From: JAEUMY01 sp031394355
GTDB taxonomy: Bacteria > Pseudomonadota > Gammaproteobacteria > Burkholderiales > Usitatibacteraceae
Assembly (NCBI GenBank): GCA_031394355.1
Contig: JANNSU010000031.1
Span: 1-13,260 of the forward strand
Reading direction: 5' to 3'
Length of the DNA: 13,260 bases
Below the pieces are notes generated by a model. The model worked only from the letters and a program-made list of their open reading frames with translations. It was not told where the DNA came from and did no database searches. This document shows, one piece after another, positions 6,592-13,260 of this stretch. Made by a program: the position numbers and the translations under genes. Within the stretch, counting starts at the first letter, position 1. Every line of letters starts with the position of its first letter.

Positions 6592-7986
6592 ATGCAGCGA
6601 ACCCTTCTTTGCATTGCCCTTCTCGGCCTGGCCTGCAGCACCTCCGCCTACGCCCAGTCCATCCGAATCCAGCCTGAAGGCAAGGTGCTGGCAGGCGAGC
6701 CGGTCACCATCACGCTCGAGGGATTTGCGCCAGGTGCTGAAATCACGATGAGATCAGAACGCCCGGTCGTGCCCTGGGGCGCGCCGCCGGACAAGCGTGG
6801 TCTGTATCGTGCCGAAGTGACGTTCAAGGCCGACACTGCCGGCAAGGTGGACCTGGCTGTCGCCAAACCGCTTTCCGGCAGCTACAAGCAGGCAGATGTC
6901 CGTGGACTTTTCTGGTCACAGGCGCCGGTGCAAGGTGCTCAGTCGGCTGACGTGCCGTCGGACTGGAAAACCTCAGTGGTCAAGTTCGTCGCATCGGTGG
7001 ACGGCAAGATGGTGGCCGAATCCTCGCTGGAGTTCCTGTCTGCATTGCCCGAGGTAAAGACTGACAAGGTGGAACAGTTTCCGGGCGCGGTGTTTGCGAA
7101 TATTCGCGATGGAAAAAAGCGTCCGGCCATCATCCTGCTGGGCGGCTCCGAGGGCGGCAGTATGGTGACCCGCGGTGCCGCCACGCTGGCCTCGCACGGC
7201 TTTGCAGTCCTGGCCCTGCCTTACTACTCTCCCGGGCAGTGGCCGTCCATGAAGGCAGAGCTGCCCGCGTTGCCTTCCGCCTTCGCCGATATTCCTGTCG
7301 AGCGGCTCGACGATGCCCGTGCCTGGCTGCAGAATCGTGCCGCGACAGACGGCGATGTGGATGCCACCCGGATTGCCCTCCACGGCACGTCCAAGGGGGC
7401 GGAGTATGCGCTGCTGGCCGCGGTGTACCTTGGCTGGCCGACGGCCATTGTTGCCATCGTGCCCACCGATGTCGTCTGGGAAGGCTGGGGCCAGGACGCC
7501 AAGGGTCCTGTTCAGCCGGGTACGCGGTCCTCGTTTGCGTTCAAAGGCAAACCGCTGCCCTTCGTGCCTTACAAGGACTTCGCGCAGGAGTTCATGGGCT
7601 TTCAAACCGGAGAGGCCGTGAAGATTCGGCGTCCGCAGGACAAAGGACGCGCTGCGAACCCTGCCGCTGCAGCGGCAGCCCGGATTCCGGTAGAGAAGAT
7701 CAAAGCGCCCGTGTTTGTCCTGGGCGGACAGGATGATCAGGTATGGGCGTCGGGCATGATGGCGCACAACATCGCGGAGCGCAGAGCCGAGTCCCGGCTT
7801 GAGACCGTGTCGCTCATCTACACCGATGCGGGACACTTTCTTAGCTCGCACGGGTTTGGTCCGACCACGCAATACGATGCCGGCCCCAGCAAGAGTGGCG
7901 GCACGCCCGAAGGCAATGCGCGCGCCCAGGCAGACTCATGGCCGAAGGCGATCGCGTTTTTGAAACGGACGCTTGGCGTTAGGTAG
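6592..7986 (+). CDS. Exported BAAT/acyl-CoA thioesterase-like alpha/beta hydrolase
   Basis: This 464-residue protein has the two-domain plan of the acyl-CoA thioesterase/bile acid-CoA:amino acid N-acyltransferase family. A signal peptide (residues 1-21, ending S-A-Y-A) is followed by an N-terminal beta-sandwich (about 22-130) with the L-A-G-E-P-V-T-I-T-L-E-G-F and Y-R-A-E-V-T-F segments. A C-terminal alpha/beta hydrolase domain follows (about 170-464). The nucleophile elbow is H-G-T-S-K-G with Ser267, Asp381 or Asp382 lies in G-G-Q-D-D, and His415 lies in D-A-G-H-F. Serine places it with thioesterase-type members rather than Cys-type amino acid transferases. Export is unusual for CoA chemistry, so the true substrate may be a different ester, thioester or amide. 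AGGAG lies 6 bases before the ATG. The gene contains palindrome site 5 and converges on rhlE. Confidence 0.85.
   Translation: MQRTLLCIALLGLACSTSAYAQSIRIQPEGKVLAGEPVTITLEGFAPGAEITMRSERPVVPWGAPPDKRGLYRAEVTFKADTAGKVDLAVAKPLSGSYKQADVRGLFWSQAPVQGAQSADVPSDWKTSVVKFVASVDGKMVAESSLEFLSALPEVKTDKVEQFPGAVFANIRDGKKRPAIILLGGSEGGSMVTRGAATLASHGFAVLALPYYSPGQWPSMKAELPALPSAFADIPVERLDDARAWLQNRAATDGDVDATRIALHGTSKGAEYALLAAVYLGWPTAIVAIVPTDVVWEGWGQDAKGPVQPGTRSSFAFKGKPLPFVPYKDFAQEFMGFQTGEAVKIRRPQDKGRAANPAAAAAARIPVEKIKAPVFVLGGQDDQVWASGMMAHNIAERRAESRLETVSLIYTDAGHFLSSHGFGPTTQYDAGPSKSGGTPEGNARAQADSWPKAIAFLKRTLGVR
7096..7107. repeat. GCGAATATTCGC palindrome, site 5 (inside BAAT-like gene)
   Basis: Perfect copy in frame with the gene, encoding A169-N-I-R172 exactly as GCG AAT ATT CGC. 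It lies at the junction between the N-terminal domain and the hydrolase domain. The same in-phase A-N-I-R codons occur in adhC. Confidence 0.9.
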
Positions 7987-8037
7987 GGCGCGGGATTCGG
8001 GGTGCGGGGTTTTGGGGTTCGGGTGGGTGTTCGGGGA
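7987..8037 (+). repeat. G-rich degenerate repeat arm with quadruplex potential
   Basis: Directly after the BAAT-like stop codon the plus strand carries seven runs of three or four G between 7992 and 8036, separated mostly by TTC, TGC, TTTT or T. Several TTCGGGG-like units appear. It fits the G3+N1-7 pattern expected for a G-quadruplex in DNA or in the 3' end of the plus-strand transcript. It is the degenerate, inverted counterpart of the C-rich array at 8077-8160. Confidence 0.7.
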
Positions 8038-8038
8038 G

Positions 8039-8060
8039 CACTTGCGAATATTCGCAAGTG
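8039..8060. repeat. 22-bp perfect palindrome containing GCGAATATTCGC, site 6
   Basis: The 12-bp core at 8044-8055 is extended by CACTT on the left and AAGTG on the right, giving perfect dyad symmetry over 22 bp, the longest of the seven copies. It sits between the G-rich and C-rich arms, near the middle of the gap between the convergent BAAT-like and rhlE genes. Confidence 0.92.
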
Positions 8061-8076
8061 AATGATCATCGTTACC

Positions 8077-8160
8077 GAGCCCCGAGCCCCGAGCCCCGAG
8101 CCCCGAGCCCCGAGCCCCGAGCCCCGAGCCCCGAGCCCCGAGCCCCGAGCCCCGACCCCC
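8077..8160. repeat. 7-bp tandem array, (GAGCCCC) x 11 plus one variant
   Basis: Eleven exact copies of GAGCCCC run from 8077 to 8153, followed by a variant GACCCCC (8154-8160). The complementary strand reads (GGGGCTC)n, an ideal G-quadruplex repeat with three-base loops. It starts 6 bp beyond the rhlE stop codon and would lie in the rhlE 3' untranslated RNA. Exact identity suggests copy number changes by replication slippage. The plus-strand reading frame across it (a repeated APSPEPR peptide) is treated as a by-product, not a gene. Confidence 0.95.
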
Positions 8161-8166
8161 GGGAGT

Positions 8167-9741
8167 TCAAACGCCTGAGTCGATCTTGTTCAGCTTGCGA
8201 AACAGGGCGGCGACTGGTTTTGCGCCTTTGCGCTTGTCTGGTGAGGCCGACGACTCCACGGTGTCGGGCGGGCTCGTTGACGGCGCGTCTTTCGGCTCGT
8301 AGGGCTTTGAGAAATCGAACGTGGGATCCGGCTTTGGAAAGTGCGCCGCGCTGATGGCGGGCTTTCGCGCATAGGGTCGGGTTTCATCGCGATCTTCCCG
8401 GCGCCCGCGGGGCGCCGATGTGCGGCTGTCCGGCGTGCGGGCGTCCGAACCCTGCGGCGGCTTGGATGTCCTATCCCTGCTGCTGTCCTTGGTGCTTTCC
8501 CTGCCGCCATCCCTGCTGCTATCTCTGCCGCTATCTCTGCCACGGGTGTCCCGGTGTTCGCTGTCACGCCGCGGCGTCGAGCCTGTACGCGAGCGGCCAC
8601 GACGCACTTCTTCGGGCAGCTCTACTTTCGGAATGGTGCGCTTCAGCAGTTTCTCGATTCGCGCCAGATACTCCATCTCATCTTCACTCACCAGCGAAAT
8701 CGCTTCGCCAGGCGTGCCCGCGCGGCCGGTGCGGCCGATGCGGTGGACGTAGTCTTCAGGCGTGTTCGGAATTTCGTAGTTGATGACGAAGGGCAACTGG
8801 TCGATATCGATGCCGCGCGCGGCCACGTCGGTCGCCACGAGAATCTTGATTTCGCCCTTCTTGAAGTCATCCAGCGCCTTGGTGCGCTCACCCTGTGTCC
8901 GGTCGCTGTGAATGGCGGCGGCGGCGAAGCCGTTACGGACCAGCGCACGTGCCAGTCGGTCGGTATCGCGCTTCATTCGCGCAAACACCAGCACCTGTTC
9001 CATGTTCCGCGACCTCACGAGGTGCTCCAGCAGCAATTGCTTCTGCTCGGCCGGTACTTCGAAGACCTGATGGGTGACCAGTTCAGCCGGCGCATTGCGG
9101 CGGGCAACCTCGATCATGACCGGATCGCGCATGAACTCGCGGGCCAGGCGCTTGATCTCGTCGGAGAACGTGGCCGAGAACAGCAGGCTCTGCCGCGAAG
9201 CGGGCAGAACCGAAAGAATTCGCTTCAAATCGGGCAGGAAACCCATGTCCAGCATGCGGTCCGCCTCGTCCAGCACCAGAAACTGGACCTGAGACAGGTT
9301 GATGCTCTTGCCCTGCAAGTGGTCAAGCAGGCGGCCTGGTGTCGCCACCACAATCTCGACGCCACCTTGCAGCGCCTTGATCTGCGGCTTGATGTCGACG
9401 CCGCCATAGACGACGGCAGCACGCAAGGGCAGATATTTGCAGTAGGTTCGAACCGATTCCTCAACCTGTGCGGCGAGTTCGCGTGTAGGGGTCAGCACGA
9501 GCGCACGAACCGGATGCCGGGCGGGAGACGTACTGGAACTGGCATGGGGCGCAAGCAGTTGCAGGAGGGGGAGGGTAAAGCCCGCAGTCTTGCCGGTGCC
9601 GGTCTGGGCACAACCCATGATGTCCCGACCTTCCAGGATGGCGGGGATGGCCTTCGCCTGGATGGGCGTGGGTTCGGTGTAACCGGATTCCTCGACAGCG
9701 CGAAGCAGTTCAGGCAGCAGATTCAGTGAGGCAAAGGTCAT
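8167..9741 (-). CDS. rhlE: DEAD-box ATP-dependent RNA helicase, RhlE type
   Basis: With the start used here this is a 524-residue RNA helicase, expected in the cytoplasm in ribosome assembly, RNA decay or cold adaptation. Motifs in order are F3 and the Q motif (P-T-P-I-Q, 24-28), Walker A A-Q-T-G-T-G-K-T (45-52), P-T-R-E-L-A (85-90), T-P-G-R (134-137), D-E-A-D (158-161), S-A-T (189-191), A-R-G-I-D-I-D (308-314) and H-R-I-G-R-T-G-R-A-G (333-342). A disordered tail (380-460) rich in Arg, Asp and Ser includes repeated R-D-S/S-R-D words, and a K-P-V-A-A-L-F segment lies near the end. The frame is open up to 9936, but relatives start at M-T-F/M-S-F, so 9741 is preferred. The ribosome site is weak. 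A TAAAAT -10-like element lies at 9786-9791. The 3' side abuts the GGGGCTC array. Confidence 0.93.
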   Translation of the reverse strand: MTFASLNLLPELLRAVEESGYTEPTPIQAKAIPAILEGRDIMGCAQTGTGKTAGFTLPLLQLLAPHASSSTSPARHPVRALVLTPTRELAAQVEESVRTYCKYLPLRAAVVYGGVDIKPQIKALQGGVEIVVATPGRLLDHLQGKSINLSQVQFLVLDEADRMLDMGFLPDLKRILSVLPASRQSLLFSATFSDEIKRLAREFMRDPVMIEVARRNAPAELVTHQVFEVPAEQKQLLLEHLVRSRNMEQVLVFARMKRDTDRLARALVRNGFAAAAIHSDRTQGERTKALDDFKKGEIKILVATDVAARGIDIDQLPFVINYEIPNTPEDYVHRIGRTGRAGTPGEAISLVSEDEMEYLARIEKLLKRTIPKVELPEEVRRGRSRTGSTPRRDSEHRDTRGRDSGRDSSRDGGRESTKDSSRDRTSKPPQGSDARTPDSRTSAPRGRREDRDETRPYARKPAISAAHFPKPDPTFDFSKPYEPKDAPSTSPPDTVESSASPDKRKGAKPVAALFRKLNKIDSGV

Positions 9742-9879
9742 TGGCAAGCGCGGTGCGCCCTGGCGGAGAAATTGAGCAAGGCGGCATTTTACTCTGCATT
9801 GGCCTCCAAGCTGCATTGATTTTCGCAAGAGGCTGGGTACCACGGTACGTTGAAGGCAGCCTGGCTGAACCGGCCGGAT

Positions 9880-9909
9880 TTGAACGGTGCAGGCTTTCGC
9901 CGGTACACT
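9880..9909 (+). promoter_or_regulatory. Probable sigma-70 promoter for the 120-aa gene
   Basis: A -35-like TTGAAC (9880-9885) and a -10-like TACACT (9904-9909) are separated by 18 bp, each matching four of six consensus bases. They lie 49 bp before the 9959 start codon, inside the 217-bp divergent gap shared with rhlE. Prediction by eye only. Confidence 0.4.
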
Positions 9910-9958
9910 CCCGCCATAGCTTGCGTCTGTCTCCACTCACGAACCTGCAGAGGCGTCC

Positions 9959-10321
9959 ATGTCCATCACCCCAGAACAGTTGGCCGAGCTCCTCGCCGGC
10001 ATCGTCCGTGCCCAGCAGGCTGTCATAGACGCCGTGGAAAGCCAGCATGCTGGTTTTCGCAGCACGCACCTGTTACCGAAGCTGACTGTTGCGGCGAACC
10101 CGCGGCTGGCCACTGCCCGACTACTGGACCTTCCTGCACGCGTGTTGCTGCGCTCGCAGGGCCGTGTGCCAATGGATGTCGAGACCATCGTGCGGGACAT
10201 GAATCTGGCGATGGGGACCTCCATCAGCCCGTCCGCCAGCCCGTCGGCCAGCCCGGCATCGAACGCAACGCCGGAGCAGGCAGCCGCCTCGGACGACGAA
10301 CTGGATTTTTTCAAGACCTGA
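9959..10321 (+). CDS. Small protein of unknown function
   Basis: A 120-residue product that I do not recognise. The N-terminal third (about 1-35, I-T-P-E-Q-L-A-E-L-L-A-G-I-V-R-A-Q-Q-A-V-I-D-A-V) reads as an amphipathic helix. A middle block (about 40-87) is rich in Leu and Arg, and a low-complexity Ser/Pro/Ala tail (about 88-105, repeated S-P-S-A/S-P-A-S) ends in the acidic D-D-E-L-D-F-F. There is no signal peptide or membrane segment, so it is probably cytoplasmic. The start is supported by the upstream promoter candidate and by a GAGG-like ribosome site about 6 bases before the ATG. Codon composition resembles the neighbours. The acidic-aromatic C-terminus could be a protein-docking tail, but this is speculation. 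It diverges from rhlE and is followed 84 bp later by the cytochrome gene. Confidence 0.65.
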   Translation: MSITPEQLAELLAGIVRAQQAVIDAVESQHAGFRSTHLLPKLTVAANPRLATARLLDLPARVLLRSQGRVPMDVETIVRDMNLAMGTSISPSASPSASPASNATPEQAAASDDELDFFKT

Positions 10322-10405
10322 CCAAACGATAGATGATTGCGCCACATCAATCTGACCATCCAGAAAGCATGCAGACTGAAGATGTCCTACAACCGGGGAA
10401 CTGCG

Positions 10406-10858
10406 ATGACGAACCAATTGCTTCTGTCCGCTTCTCGATGGCTGTTGCTGGTCACCGTCTCAACGGTCGGCTTGGTGTCGGCGCAGACCGCACCAGGCCC
10501 GGAAGACTGTCCGCAGCCGCGCTTCACCGAGGCCGCACCTGCCGACTATCTGGCACGGAAGAATCCCGTGACAGCGGACGGTTCGACCGGCCGCCGCATC
10601 TACGAGGGCTCGCCAGACGGCGTGTCGTGCGCGACATGCCATGGGCAGCGGGGTGATGGCAAAGGCGAGCTGTCCAGGCTGTTCAACCCGCCCCCAAGAA
10701 ACTTTGCCTGTGCGCGAACCGTCCGGGATGTGCCGGATGGCCAGCTTTTCTGGATCATCCGCTTCGGTTCGCCGGGAACGTCCATGACAGCGCATGCGAA
10801 GTTGAAGGATGAGGAAATCTGGCAGCTCGTGCACCACCTTCGCCAATTGGCGCGCTGA
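10406..10858 (+). CDS. Exported monohaem c-type cytochrome
   Basis: This 150-residue protein should be a periplasmic class I cytochrome c. It has a signal peptide (hydrophobic residues about 12-24, cleavage after V-S-A). The haem attachment motif is C75-A-T-C78-H79, and the probable distal axial ligand is Met127 in G-T-S-M. It also has the usual G-x-G after the haem motif and a C-terminal helix (D-E-E-I-W-Q-L-V-H-H-L-R-Q-L). Two further cysteines, Cys35 and Cys102, could form a disulphide. The reading frame is open from 10337 (TTG) with another ATG at 10382. The ATG at 10406 is chosen because GGGGAA lies about 6 bases upstream and the signal peptide then has normal length. No oxidase or dehydrogenase partner gene adjoins it, so its redox partner is unknown. 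Confidence 0.88.
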   Translation: MTNQLLLSASRWLLLVTVSTVGLVSAQTAPGPEDCPQPRFTEAAPADYLARKNPVTADGSTGRRIYEGSPDGVSCATCHGQRGDGKGELSRLFNPPPRNFACARTVRDVPDGQLFWIIRFGSPGTSMTAHAKLKDEEIWQLVHHLRQLAR

Positions 10859-10960
10859 CGCGGGAGCCTGCTCATGCTGCTGGACGATGCCACGCGGAAC
10901 CAAACTCGCTGAGTCGGCATCCGGGGCATACTGCGGCTCATAGCCAACCGGGAGTGCCGC

Positions 10961-11227
10961 ATGCGCGACGAAAAGATCAAGGTCAAAGCCACCGAGTCCG
11001 GGCAGATTCTGGAAGTGGTCGTGCTGAGCAAGCGCCCTGAGGTCATCGAAATCGTACTTGGGCAGGGCATCCACAATGTGCGCGCCGAGTTGCATCCCAA
11101 CCGGTTGGGCACAGCCTATGTCGGCAAGGTGATGGGGCGCGAACTGGTGTACGAGCGCAGCCAGGCCGATGTGAAAGCGGAAATCGAGAAGCTCAATCCC
11201 GACATGCGCAAGCCCGTGCGGCGTTGA
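10961..11227 (+). CDS. Small conserved-looking protein of unknown function
   Basis: An 88-residue, charged, soluble protein that I cannot assign to a named family. It has no signal peptide or membrane segment. The central part (about 5-66) alternates hydrophobic and charged residues, as expected of a small beta-sheet fold: I-K-V-K-A-T-E-S-G-Q-I-L-E-V-V-V-L, then V-I-E-I-V-L-G, V-R-A-E-L, T-A-Y-V-G-K-V-M-G-R-E-L-V-Y. A lysine- and arginine-rich helix closes the protein. The ATG at 10961 has a clear GGGAG ribosome site 7 bases upstream, which supports it as a real gene. It ends 19 bp from the fghA stop codon and is convergent with it, too close for a separate intrinsic terminator, so transcripts probably overlap. 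A weak CATACT -10-like element lies at 10927-10932. Confidence 0.7.
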   Translation: MRDEKIKVKATESGQILEVVVLSKRPEVIEIVLGQGIHNVRAELHPNRLGTAYVGKVMGRELVYERSQADVKAEIEKLNPDMRKPVRR

Positions 11228-11246
11228 AGCAACTGCTGTTTCCGCA

Positions 11247-12091
11247 TTACGCGCCGATCAACTGTGCGTGATGCAAACGCAGGTGGTCGGCAATGAAGCT
11301 GGAAACGAACCAGTAGGAATGGTCGTAGTCCGCGTGCCTGCGCAAAGTCAGAGGCTGGCCGGCGACTTTGCACGCCGCTTCAAACAGCTCGGGCTTCAAC
11401 TGTTCCACCAGAAATTTGTCGGCCAGACCTTGATCGACCAGGATGCCTGCCGGATACGCGACGCCTGCCTTGCGGATCAATTCGCAGGCGTCATGCTCCG
11501 CCCACTTGGTGCGGTCTGATCCAAGATAACCGCCAAAGGCCTTCTCGCCCCAGGCGCATTGCGTCGGCGCCACGATGGGCGCGAAGGCGGACACACTGTT
11601 GAACACGCCCGGATGCCGCAACGCCAGTGTCAGCGCGCCGTGTCCACCCATCGAATGCCCGCAGATGCCCATGCGGTCGGCGCTGAGGTTGAACTGCAGC
11701 AACGCAAGCGGCAGCAATTCCTTCATCAGCCATGACTCCATGCGGAAATGCTTCGACCAGGGCGCTTCGGTGGCGTCGAGATAGAAGCCCGCGCCGTGAC
11801 CGAAATCCCAATCCTTGTCTGCGCCGTCGATGCCGGTGTTGCGCGGGCTGGTGTCCGGGGTAACCAGCGCCAAGCCCAGTTCCGCCGCAACGCGTTGCGC
11901 ACCGGCCTTGATCATGAAGCTCTCTTCGGTGGCGGTGAGCCCGGCCAGAAAAAACAGCACGGGGACCTTGCCGACTTTCCCCTGCGGCGGCCGATACACA
12001 GAAAAGCGCATCGGCAATCCCGTCTCCTTCGAGTCGTGCGTGTAAAAGCCCTGCACGCCACCGAAGGAAAGATGCTCGCTGGTGACTTGCA

Positions 12092-12092
<1 letters not shown>
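11247..12092 (-). CDS. fghA: S-formylglutathione hydrolase
   Basis: This 281-residue cytoplasmic alpha/beta hydrolase (esterase D family) hydrolyses S-formylglutathione to formate and glutathione, the second step of glutathione-dependent formaldehyde detoxification. The nucleophile elbow G-H-S-M-G-G contains Ser147. The other probable triad members are Asp225 (D-Q-G-L-A-D-K-F-L) and His258 (Y-D-H-S-Y). Family segments such as L-A-G-L-T-A-T-E-E-S-F (49-59), T-S-P-R-N (81-85) and F-G-H-G-A-G-F-Y (97-104) are present, and length matches E. coli FrmB/YeiG. The start overlaps the adhC stop in a TGATG junction, which indicates an operon with translational coupling and explains the poor ribosome site. 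The symbol frmB would be equally valid. Confidence 0.96.
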
Positions 12093-13198
<1,106 letters not shown>

Positions 13199-13237
13199 GG
13201 GTGGTCCTCGTTTATGCGAACAAGTCGGTGGAAGGCA

Positions 13238-13260
13238 CCCTCTCCCCTGGTGGGAGAGGG
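13238..13260. repeat. CCCTCTCCC/GGGAGAGGG hairpin element upstream of adhC
   Basis: Perfect 9-bp inverted arms (13238-13246 and 13252-13260) around a 5-base loop, cut by the window end, so the full element may be longer. It lies about 40 bp upstream of the adhC start. Similar C/T-rich and G/A-rich hairpin repeats are common between genes of GC-rich proteobacteria. It may be a dispersed repeat or the terminator of the next upstream gene. Confidence 0.55.

Noticed and set aside
8077..8160. Possible CRISPR-like array
   Set aside because: Seven-base units are directly adjacent with no spacers; this is a simple tandem repeat.
8058..8354. Plus-strand frame encoding a repeated APSPEPR peptide
   Set aside because: The peptide is only the translation of the 7-bp tandem array followed by antisense rhlE sequence; there is no ribosome site.
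8341..9729. Long plus-strand open frame (462 codons) antisense to rhlE
   Set aside because: It mirrors the helicase gene exactly and its product has no recognisable motif; long antisense frames are expected in GC-rich genes.
9742..9936. N-terminal extension of 65 residues on the RhlE frame
   Set aside because: The extension is unlike any helicase N-terminus, covers the likely promoter region, and RhlE relatives begin at the M-T-F/M-S-F methionine.
10337..10405. Upstream TTG and ATG starts for the cytochrome c
   Set aside because: They add a polar stretch ahead of the signal peptide; only the 10406 ATG has a strong ribosome site at good spacing.

Overview
The window looks like ordinary chromosomal DNA from a GC-rich (roughly 60-65% by eye) Gram-negative proteobacterium. 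The evidence is an SppA-type signal peptide peptidase, an RhlE-type helicase, glutathione-dependent formaldehyde and methylglyoxal enzymes, a secreted c-type cytochrome, and several proteins with Sec signal peptides. The gene mix and the style of intergenic repeats suggest a gammaproteobacterium of the Xanthomonadales/Lysobacterales type. That placement is inference; no rRNA or other taxonomic marker is present. No phage, transposase, integrase, CRISPR array or tRNA was seen.

Layout, left to right: a MarC-family membrane protein (+); a 390-bp repeat-filled gap between convergent genes; an S10-type serine carboxypeptidase-like protein (-); divergently from it an ExoD-family membrane protein (+), then sppA (+) and a small secreted protein of unknown function (+). 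Next come a glyoxalase I (+) and a secreted BAAT/acyl-CoA thioesterase-like alpha/beta hydrolase (+). A second repeat-rich convergent gap with G-rich arms and a 7-bp tandem array follows, then an rhlE-type DEAD-box helicase (-). Divergently from that lie a 120-aa unknown protein (+), a monohaem cytochrome c (+) and an 88-aa unknown protein (+). The window ends with the overlapping adhC/frmA-fghA pair (-) for glutathione-dependent formaldehyde oxidation.

The genes form no single pathway. The clear functional unit is adhC-fghA: S-hydroxymethylglutathione is oxidised to S-formylglutathione, which is hydrolysed to formate and glutathione. Glyoxalase I is a second glutathione-dependent aldehyde-detoxification enzyme, but it is not linked to the pair.

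The most unusual signal is not a gene. The perfect 12-bp palindrome GCGAATATTCGC occurs seven times in 13.3 kb, where chance predicts far fewer than one. Four copies are intergenic and three lie inside coding sequences, and two copies extend to 18-bp and 22-bp perfect palindromes. Three of the intergenic copies sit inside larger inverted-repeat architectures in the two long convergent gaps (705-1036 and 7987-8160). This resembles a highly iterated palindrome or a dispersed protein-binding or methylation site, and is the best candidate here for an undescribed system.
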